This document shows, piece by piece, positions 7,146-11,231 of a stretch of DNA of 11,231 nucleotides. How positions within the stretch are numbered: position 1 is the stretch's first letter; each line of letters opens with the position of its first letter. The stretch covers positions 1 through 11,231 of the forward strand of contig CAMYCX010000047.1 in the NCBI GenBank assembly GCA_947254705.1, given 5' to 3'. The position numbers and the translations under genes are program-made. Origin of the DNA: an uncultured Veillonellaceae bacterium (GTDB taxonomy: Bacteria; Bacillota; Negativicutes; Veillonellales; Negativicoccaceae). The notes under the pieces were generated by a model, which was not told where the DNA came from, made no database searches, and worked only from the letters and a program-made list of their open reading frames with translations.

Positions 7146-7170
7146 AGAAATGCGGTGGTAGCACATTTCT
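7146..7170 (-). repeat. Hairpin between leader terminator and scpC ribosome binding site
   Basis: AGAAATG (7146-7152) pairs with CATTTCT (7164-7170), enclosing an 11-nt loop that is rich in C on the minus-strand RNA (CTACCACCG). The loop contains CACCGC, the exact complement of GCGGTG in an upstream leader stem (7297-7302), so a long-range contact is possible. The stem lies about 22 nt before the scpC ribosome binding site at 7116-7124 and does not mask it directly. Confidence 0.4.
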
Positions 7171-7180
7171 ACGCAGAAAC

Positions 7181-7215
7181 TAAAAGAAGGATCCTTTTCA
7201 GCACAAAAGATCCTT
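7181..7215 (-). terminator. Intrinsic terminator in the scpC leader
   Basis: On the minus strand AAGGATC plus TTTT pairs with AAAA-G-GATCCTT (7205-7215 with 7187-7198, one bulged G, 6-nt loop) and is followed by CTTTTA. That is about 11 bp with a U-tract, a good rho-independent terminator for leftward transcription. It stands between the strong promoter at 7355-7383 and the scpC start at 7108, so it either ends a small RNA or attenuates the operon. No matching T-tract exists on the plus strand, so it is not bidirectional. Confidence 0.75.
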
Positions 7216-7348
7216 GTTGCAAAGAGACCTTTTGCGGTCCCATGGCCGACGGCATAGGGAAATATCATCCTTCATCCGATCCTCTGCAGCGGTCCACACC
7301 GCTCCTTGCCGATTCGACAACTGTCGGCAATGCGGATGATCTTGTTTC
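7181..7348 (-). ncRNA. Unclassified structured leader RNA (candidate riboswitch, attenuator or sRNA)
   Basis: The predicted transcript from the promoter at 7355-7383 runs about 165 nt to the terminator at 7181-7215. Stems read directly are: a closing stem TCATCCG/CGGATGA (7333-7339 with 7272-7278), or alternatively ATCATCC/GGATGAT (7334-7340 with 7264-7270), using the same 5' strand; TTGCCGA/TCGGCAA (7324-7330 with 7306-7312); AGCGGT/ACCGCT (7298-7303 with 7288-7293, 4-nt loop); an interrupted TCCC/GGGA stem (7238-7260); GCAAA/TTTGC (7219-7235); then the terminator. The first stems make a three-way junction. A competing pair, CAAAAG with CTTTTG (minus strand), overlaps the terminator's 5' arm and could be an antiterminator. 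I checked by eye for T-box, cobalamin, SAM, TPP, FMN, lysine and glycine signatures and recognised none. No ORF with a ribosome binding site is evident in it. Confidence 0.55.
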
Positions 7349-7354
7349 GTCTTC

Positions 7355-7383
7355 ATTCTAAGACAGAACGCAAGAAAAGTCAA
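7355..7383 (-). promoter_or_regulatory. Sigma70-type promoter of the scpC-mcm-mmd operon leader
   Basis: On the minus strand the -35 is TTGACT (7378-7383) and the -10 is TAGAAT (7355-7360), with a 17-bp spacer. Each box differs from consensus at one position. Transcription should begin near 7347-7348, giving a leader of about 240 nt before the scpC ATG. It is the only strong promoter I see for the leftward metabolic operon. Confidence 0.8.
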
Positions 7384-7533
7384 TTCCGGTTTTTCTTACA
7401 GTGTTTCACCGAGAGAAATTGATATTTCCTCCGTTACCTACGTTTACATATTGATTTGTTATCCCTTAAAAACTAATTTCATCGATTTTCTCATCTTTTT
7501 AAATCTCTGTGGCCAGTTTTGTTTAATTTATTG
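7384..7533. other. AT-rich gap between the ligase gene and the operon promoter
   Basis: About 150 bases with no credible gene. The one notable symmetry is GAAAT-tgat-ATTTC (7415-7428), about 30 bp upstream of the operon's -35 box, with GTGTTTCAC (7401-7409) nearer still; either could be an operator or activator site, but there is only one copy of each. I see no convincing terminator for the ligase gene that ends at 7534. Confidence 0.4.
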
Positions 7534-8760
7534 TCAACGTTCGGTTTCTTTTTGTAAACATGCGGCCGCCCATAAGCCGCACAAGAACCAATATGTCAAC
7601 GCCACCGAGCGGTTGAAAAAAGCATAATCAGTCAACCCGTTCACCGTCATTCCCGCCGTTGCCAGAAGTACCGCCAGTGAGGCACCGCGTATCCAGCCGC
7701 CGTTTTCTGCCCGATACGTCCGCCACGCCGCTACCCCGTGCCCCCAAAATGCCGCCAAAAACAACAACATACCGGGTATGCCCGTCTCCGCCGCCAAATG
7801 CAGGTACATATTGTGCGCATGATAAATCAGCACATCGGCATTGTGCACATAGTAATCATAATGCGGGTATACCTTGACATATGCCCCCCATCCGATCCCT
7901 GTCCACGGTGCATCCGCAATCATCTGCAACGTACTGTCCCAAAATGCGAACCGCAGCAAAATCGAAGTATCCGTACCGCTGAACAGCGACACCATTCGTT
8001 CGGTAATCTGTCCGTGATACCCGAGAAGAAACAACGGAATGAGCGGCAGCCCCCACGCCAAACGACGCTCCCAACACGCCGCCGCCAACAACCACATCAC
8101 GACCGCCGACACCCATGCTCCGCGCGAATACGTCAGCGCCGTTGCCACCGCGGTAATCACCAGCACCGCAGCGACCGCCCGCCGTGCTTCGACACGGCGC
8201 AATGCGGCCAAAGCGCCGACCATCGCCGCGCCCGCCATCAACAAATACGCCGCCAATAAATTCGGATTTCCAAGCGTGCTGTACATCCGCCGCCGTAACA
8301 ACGGAAAACGCTCCGCGTCCGTCCAGACATCCGTCGTACTGCGAATACTTTCCACAAAATACTGATAAAATCCGTCGCCCAATACCACAACCAACCCCGC
8401 CACAAACGCGCCGATAACCCGATTCAAATGACGCCGCGTCGTCAAATATCGTTGCAACAGGAAATAAAACGCCACCCAACCGCCGACATGATACCAATAA
8501 TTATACGCACTGGCCCCCGGATCCGGCGATTGCCACACCGTCATATACGCCCACGCCGCAAACAACACCAACGCCGCGCCCGGCCATGACAACGACCGCC
8601 ATTGTCGTGAAAGAACCAACTCGGGAATACACTGCCACATACCGAGCAACAGACACCATGCCCACGCATCACCGTACCACGGCATAAAAAAAACGGCGGC
8701 ATACAACATCCATCGGATTCCCGCACGCAATGCGGAAATCGCCGATATCCTCCATGACAT
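7534..8760 (-). CDS. O-antigen ligase / Wzy-family polytopic membrane protein
   Basis: Integral inner-membrane protein of the O-antigen ligase/polymerase superfamily (Wzy_C), 408 residues, with about ten or more hydrophobic helices across the length. Family marks are TLGNPNLLAAYLL (about 162-174), TYSRGAW (about 210-216), a long periplasmic-type loop with WTGIGWGAY (about 286-294), and HAHNMYLHLAAETGIPG (about 314-330), the conserved His/Glu region before the last helices. The start is the ATG at 8758-8760 with GGAGG 7 nt upstream; an upstream in-frame start would add 15 hydrophilic residues and lacks such a site. It probably transfers or polymerises a lipid-linked glycan at the outer face of the membrane, but ligase, polymerase and protein O-glycosyltransferase members cannot be told apart here. 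It stands alone, with no other glycan gene in the window. Confidence 0.8.
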   Translation of the reverse strand: MSWRISAISALRAGIRWMLYAAVFFMPWYGDAWAWCLLLGMWQCIPELVLSRQWRSLSWPGAALVLFAAWAYMTVWQSPDPGASAYNYWYHVGGWVAFYFLLQRYLTTRRHLNRVIGAFVAGLVVVLGDGFYQYFVESIRSTTDVWTDAERFPLLRRRMYSTLGNPNLLAAYLLMAGAAMVGALAALRRVEARRAVAAVLVITAVATALTYSRGAWVSAVVMWLLAAACWERRLAWGLPLIPLFLLGYHGQITERMVSLFSGTDTSILLRFAFWDSTLQMIADAPWTGIGWGAYVKVYPHYDYYVHNADVLIYHAHNMYLHLAAETGIPGMLLFLAAFWGHGVAAWRTYRAENGGWIRGASLAVLLATAGMTVNGLTDYAFFNRSVALTYWFLCGLWAAACLQKETER

Positions 8761-8767
8761 GCGCGAA

Positions 8768-8775
8768 CCTCCTTT
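8768..8775 (-). promoter_or_regulatory. Ribosome binding site deciding the ligase-family gene start
   Basis: On the minus strand AAAGGAGG ends 7 nt before the ATG at 8758-8760. This supports that ATG over the longer in-frame start near 8805, which would overlap the predicted transcription start of the gene's own promoter. Confidence 0.75.
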
Positions 8776-8813
8776 GTTTCTACCACACGCTTTTGACCCG
8801 TTCAATTGCTCCT

Positions 8814-8843
8814 ATTATACCTATTCGGTGAATACTTTGTCTA
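8814..8843 (-). promoter_or_regulatory. Promoter of the ligase-family gene
   Basis: On the minus strand the -35 is TAGACA (8838-8843), one mismatch to TTGACA, and the -10 is a perfect TATAAT (8814-8819), with an 18-bp spacer. The start of transcription is expected near 8807, about 47 nt before the ATG at 8760. It also rules out the longer ORF start at 8805 as likely. Confidence 0.7.
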
Positions 8844-8858
8844 TGCTTCCCGATTTCA

Positions 8859-8888
8859 TCGACAGCCGGCATATCGATATGTTACAAT
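8859..8888 (+). promoter_or_regulatory. Divergent promoter for the small membrane protein gene
   Basis: TCGACA (8859-8864) and TACAAT (8883-8888) with an 18-bp spacer; each differs from consensus at one base. A 12-bp perfect palindrome CATATCGATATG (8870-8881) fills the spacer and could be an operator. The expected start is near 8895, some 30 nt before the ATG at 8925. The promoter may also serve ahpC, since I found no clear promoter in 9117-9181. Confidence 0.6.
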
Positions 8889-8924
8889 ATAAGAGAAGCA
8901 TCACCGACGTTAGGAGGGACAACG

Positions 8925-9116
8925 ATGAGCAAAGTCAAACTGGGCACATTGGTCGTCGCATTCGGCTATATCATTTACCACATCAATCACTTCGGCTGGA
9001 ACTACGGTAACGCCGCCGTATTTGCCTTTTTGATGGTGTGCATTGCCGCCGACTGCTACCAAATGGCCAAGCAAAACACGATCAACAAAAATCGTTCCAA
9101 ACGCTTGCGTAAATAA
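8925..9116 (+). CDS. Small membrane-like protein of unknown function (63 aa)
   Basis: I do not recognise this family. The 63-residue product starts at an ATG with AGGAGGG about 7 nt upstream and a promoter just before it, so it is very probably translated. It has two hydrophobic stretches, about residues 6-19 (LGTLVVAFGYIIYH) and 29-44 (NAAVFAFLMVCIAADC), separated by an aromatic turn (NHFGWNYG), and ends in a strongly basic tail (KNRSKRLRK). This suggests a two-helix inner-membrane hairpin with a cytoplasmic basic end. It is 65 bp before ahpC in the same direction and may be cotranscribed, hinting at a role in oxidative stress, but that is only context. A chance ORF is unlikely given the promoter, ribosome site and clean hydrophobic pattern. 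Confidence 0.7.
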   Translation: MSKVKLGTLVVAFGYIIYHINHFGWNYGNAAVFAFLMVCIAADCYQMAKQNTINKNRSKRLRK

Positions 9117-9125
9117 TCTCTCCGT

Positions 9126-9150
9126 ATACCGACGCACGACGGTGCGGTAT
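9126..9150 (+). repeat. Weak hairpin between the small gene and ahpC
   Basis: ATACC (9126-9130) pairs with GGTAT (9146-9150) and GCAC (9134-9137) with GTGC (9142-9145), with a 3-nt bulge and 4-nt loop. No T-run follows directly. It may partly attenuate read-through into ahpC. Confidence 0.35.
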
Positions 9151-9181
9151 GCTATCAACCATTTTCTAAGGAGGTGCTCTT

Positions 9182-9745
9182 ATGAGCATGATTGGCAAAC
9201 ATTTACCTGAATTCAGCGCCGACTACTACCAAAACGGCGAATTGAAACACTTAACGGAAAAAGACGTTCTGGGCAAATGGGCGATTTTCTTCTTCTATCC
9301 GGCCGACTTCACCTTCGTCTGCCCGACAGAACTGGCCGACGTCGCCGACCACTACGATGCAATCCAAGCCCTCGGCTGCGAAGTATACAGCGTATCGACC
9401 GATACCCATTTCGTCCACAAAGCATGGGCGGACGCTTCGGAAAGCATTAAAAAAGTGCGCTATAAAATGATCGGCGACCCGACCGGCGCACTCACACGCT
9501 ACTTCCACGTCATGACCGAAAGTGCCGGCACCGCACAACGCGGCACCTTCATTATCGATCCGCAAGGCGTCATCCAGGCACTGGAAATCCATGCGGACGG
9601 CATCGGCCGTAACGCGGAAGAACTCGTCCGCAAACTGGAAGCGGCTCAATTTGTTGCCGAACACGGCGACCAAGTCTGCCCCGCCCGCTGGAAACGCGGC
9701 GACAAGACTCTCAAACCGGGCGTCGACCTCGTCGGTCATATCTGA
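9182..9745 (+). CDS. ahpC: Peroxiredoxin, AhpC type (typical 2-Cys)
   Basis: Thiol peroxidase that reduces H2O2, organic peroxides and possibly peroxynitrite in the cytoplasm. The 187-residue product is full length for AhpC. The peroxidatic cysteine is Cys47 in FTFVCPTEL, and the resolving cysteine is Cys166 in DQVCPARW. FYPADFTFVCP at about 38-48 and RGTFIIDPQG at about 120-129 are typical of the AhpC/Prx1 class. AAGGAGG lies 7 nt before the ATG. No ahpF reductase follows; the next gene is fprA behind a strong terminator, so the reductant must come from elsewhere, such as a thioredoxin system or an unlinked AhpF. Downstream expression ends at the hairpin at 9761-9788. Confidence 0.95.
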   Translation: MSMIGKHLPEFSADYYQNGELKHLTEKDVLGKWAIFFFYPADFTFVCPTELADVADHYDAIQALGCEVYSVSTDTHFVHKAWADASESIKKVRYKMIGDPTGALTRYFHVMTESAGTAQRGTFIIDPQGVIQALEIHADGIGRNAEELVRKLEAAQFVAEHGDQVCPARWKRGDKTLKPGVDLVGHI

Positions 9746-9760
9746 TCGATCGTCACCCGA

Positions 9761-9788
9761 AGCCACCGTCTCGATACGGTGGCTTTTT
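9761..9788 (+). terminator. Intrinsic terminator of ahpC
   Basis: A perfect 9-bp stem AGCCACCGT/ACGGTGGCT (9761-9769 with 9776-9784), a 6-nt loop, and a run of five T (9784-9788). It starts 15 nt after the ahpC stop and separates ahpC from the fprA promoter. Confidence 0.92.
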
Positions 9789-9790
9789 GA

Positions 9791-9820
9791 TTGTCTTATC
9801 AGTGAAACTTGCGGTATACT
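9791..9820 (+). promoter_or_regulatory. Promoter of fprA
   Basis: TTGTCT (9791-9796) and TATACT (9815-9820) with an 18-bp spacer, starting two bases after the ahpC terminator's T-run. The expected start, near 9827, falls at an inverted repeat TATATC-agc-GATATA (9828-9842), a possible operator. The -35 box is only a fair match. Confidence 0.55.
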
Positions 9821-9866
9821 AAACCTATATATCAGCGATATAACATAACAAAGGAACGGTGATCCC

Positions 9867-11093
9867 ATGATTATTACACGCACACTCAGCGACGGTATCC
9901 ATTGCCTCGGCGCGTCCGACTGGCGCAACGATCGATTTGAAAACCTCCTTCCCCTGCCCGACGGCATGAGCTACAACTCCTACCTCATACGCGATGAAAA
10001 AATCGCCATTCTCGACACCGTTGACGCCACCGTCCGACGCGAATACATCGACAACCTGCTCGGTCTGCTTGACGGTGCCGCCCCCGACTACCTCGTCATC
10101 AACCATATGGAGCCCGACCACTGCGCCTGCATTCTCGACTTGGTGGAACGCTTCCCCGAAATGAAACTCGTCGGCAACCGTAAAACCATGATTTTCTTTG
10201 AACAATTCTACGGTACCGCCCTACCCGACCGCTACCTCTTCGTCAAAGACGGCGACGTACTCGACCTGGGACACCATCGTCTGCGTACCATCATCATGCC
10301 GATGGTCCACTGGCCGGAAGTCACCGCCACCTTTGAAGAAACAACCGGCACACTGTTCAGCGCCGATGCGTTCGGCTCCTTTACCCCCGTTACGGGCAAC
10401 ATCTATATGGACGAACGCGACGACCACGAAGCCTACTTCACGGAAGCCCGGCGCTACTACGCCAATATCATCGGTATGTACGGCCCGCAAGCCGCCCATG
10501 CCATCAAAAAGCTGACCGCCCTGCCGATCCGCACCATTGCACCGCTGCACGGCTTGATCAGCCGCACCCCCGAAGACATCAACGCCTTTCTTGACCGCTA
10601 TCACAAATGGAGCACCTATACCCCCGAAACCGAAGGCGTCCTCATCTGCGTCGCCTCCATGTACGGCAATACCGAACGGGCCATGCAATTCTTTGCCGCC
10701 CGTCTGGCGGACGCCGGCGTTCGCAACATCGCCACCCGCGAAATCTCACGGACAGACCACTCCTACGTCATCGGCGACTGCTTCAAATACAGCCACATCG
10801 TTCTCGCCGCTCCGACCTACAACTTTGACCTCTTCCCGCGCATGGCCCACCTGCTCGACGACTTCCGCCGTCTGCACATGTCCCGCCGCCGTCTCTTCCT
10901 CGTCGGCAACCACACCTGGTCCAGCCACGCCGTCAAAAAAATGACCGCCGCACTGGAAGGCCTGCGCGACATGACCATGGTCACCGAACCGGTCGACATT
11001 CTATCCTCCCTCGCCCCCGACACGGAAACCGCCCTCACACAAGCCGCCCGCGCCATCGCCGACGACCTCGTCGCCCGACGGAACGCGCATTGA
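9867..11093 (+). CDS. fprA: Flavodiiron protein (A-type flavoprotein, O2/NO reductase)
   Basis: Reduces O2 to water (and in some members NO to N2O) in the cytoplasm of anaerobes, with electrons usually from rubredoxin. The 408-residue product has an N-terminal metallo-beta-lactamase domain (about 1-250) with the diiron ligand pattern HMEPDH (His80, Glu82, Asp84, with His85), then His148 (VHWPE), Asp167 (SADAFG) and His228 (APLHG). A flavodoxin domain (about 255-400) has the FMN phosphate loop SMYGNTE (about 264-270). All expected iron ligands are present. There is no C-terminal rubredoxin or flavin-reductase fusion, so it is the minimal class. The ATG at 9867 has AAGGA at a rather long 11-nt spacing. 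O2 versus NO preference cannot be read from the sequence. It pairs logically with ahpC upstream as oxygen defence. Confidence 0.94.
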   Translation: MIITRTLSDGIHCLGASDWRNDRFENLLPLPDGMSYNSYLIRDEKIAILDTVDATVRREYIDNLLGLLDGAAPDYLVINHMEPDHCACILDLVERFPEMKLVGNRKTMIFFEQFYGTALPDRYLFVKDGDVLDLGHHRLRTIIMPMVHWPEVTATFEETTGTLFSADAFGSFTPVTGNIYMDERDDHEAYFTEARRYYANIIGMYGPQAAHAIKKLTALPIRTIAPLHGLISRTPEDINAFLDRYHKWSTYTPETEGVLICVASMYGNTERAMQFFAARLADAGVRNIATREISRTDHSYVIGDCFKYSHIVLAAPTYNFDLFPRMAHLLDDFRRLHMSRRRLFLVGNHTWSSHAVKKMTAALEGLRDMTMVTEPVDILSSLAPDTETALTQAARAIADDLVARRNAH

Positions 11094-11118
11094 CAAACCG
11101 CCTTGATTTAGGTAAAAT
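11090..11118 (+). promoter_or_regulatory. Promoter of tRNA-Ser, overlapping the fprA stop codon
   Basis: A perfect TTGACA (11090-11095) and TAAAAT (11113-11118, one mismatch) with a 17-bp spacer. The -35 box contains the fprA stop codon TGA (11091-11093). The expected start is near 11125, about 13 nt before the mature tRNA. Confidence 0.8.
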
Positions 11119-11137
11119 GGACAAGTATTGAGCACAA

Positions 11138-11229
<92 letters not shown>

Positions 11230-11231
11230 GC

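Noticed and set aside
7151..7164. GCGGTGGTAGCAC on the plus strand resembles a T-box core (GGGTGGTACCGCG)
   Set aside because: The match fails after GGTGGTA, the upstream part of such a leader would lie inside scpC, and no plus-strand gene follows for over 1.7 kb. On the minus strand it is a hairpin loop.
7181..7348. 6S RNA, because of length and a promoter plus terminator
   Set aside because: The ends do not pair with each other and there is no long rod with a central bubble; it is a chain of separate stems.
7109..7383. Cobalamin riboswitch expected before a B12-dependent pathway
   Set aside because: No B12-box (GCCACTG-like) or other cobalamin switch core was found on the minus strand in the leader.
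7459..7494. 11-codon minus-strand frame starting MRKSMKLVF, like a signal-peptide start
   Set aside because: It stops after 11 residues and lacks a Shine-Dalgarno site; probably chance in AT-rich sequence.
7532..7537. TTGACA overlapping the stop codon of the ligase-family gene (minus strand)
   Set aside because: No acceptable -10 box lies 15-19 bp downstream, unlike the similar case at the fprA stop.
9251..9967. 238-codon open frame on the minus strand
   Set aside because: It runs across ahpC, its terminator and the fprA promoter on the opposite strand, all of which are well supported.

Overview
The window looks like chromosome from a succinate-decarboxylating, propionate-forming anaerobe, most likely a Gram-negative-type Firmicute (Negativicutes, Veillonella/Dialister/Phascolarctobacterium-like). 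The evidence is a complete methylmalonyl-CoA arm with a sodium-pumping-type decarboxylase, a split B12-dependent mutase, an O-antigen-ligase-like envelope protein, and an AhpC/flavodiiron oxygen-defence pair. The taxon is inferred from gene content only.

Left three quarters (1-7108, minus strand): a seven-gene operon read right to left: CoA-transferase (scpC), mutase catalytic subunit (mcmA1), mutase B12-binding subunit (mcmA2), mutase chaperone GTPase (meaB), methylmalonyl-CoA epimerase (mce), decarboxylase carboxyltransferase (mmdA), and decarboxylase delta subunit (mmdD, cut by the window edge). Together they form a cycle. Succinate takes CoA from propionyl-CoA and releases propionate. Succinyl-CoA is rearranged to (R)-methylmalonyl-CoA, epimerised to the (S) form, and decarboxylated to propionyl-CoA. 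The decarboxylation is expected to drive Na+ export through the beta subunit, which should lie beyond the left edge. Four of the six gaps between genes hold inverted repeats, two of them with mutually exclusive pairings.

7109-7383: the operon's control region. A near-consensus sigma70-type promoter is followed by about 165 nt of RNA with several stems that ends in a convincing intrinsic terminator ahead of scpC. I do not recognise the RNA. It may be a riboswitch or attenuator, or a free small RNA. This is the most interesting part of the window.

7384-8924: an AT-rich gap, an O-antigen-ligase/Wzy-like membrane protein on the minus strand, and a divergent promoter region with good promoters on both strands.

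8925-11231 (plus strand): a 63-residue membrane-like protein of unknown function, peroxiredoxin ahpC with a textbook terminator, flavodiiron protein fprA with its own promoter, and a tRNA-Ser(GGA). The tRNA promoter overlaps the fprA stop codon. I found no insertion sequence, CRISPR array, phage gene or sign of recent transfer.
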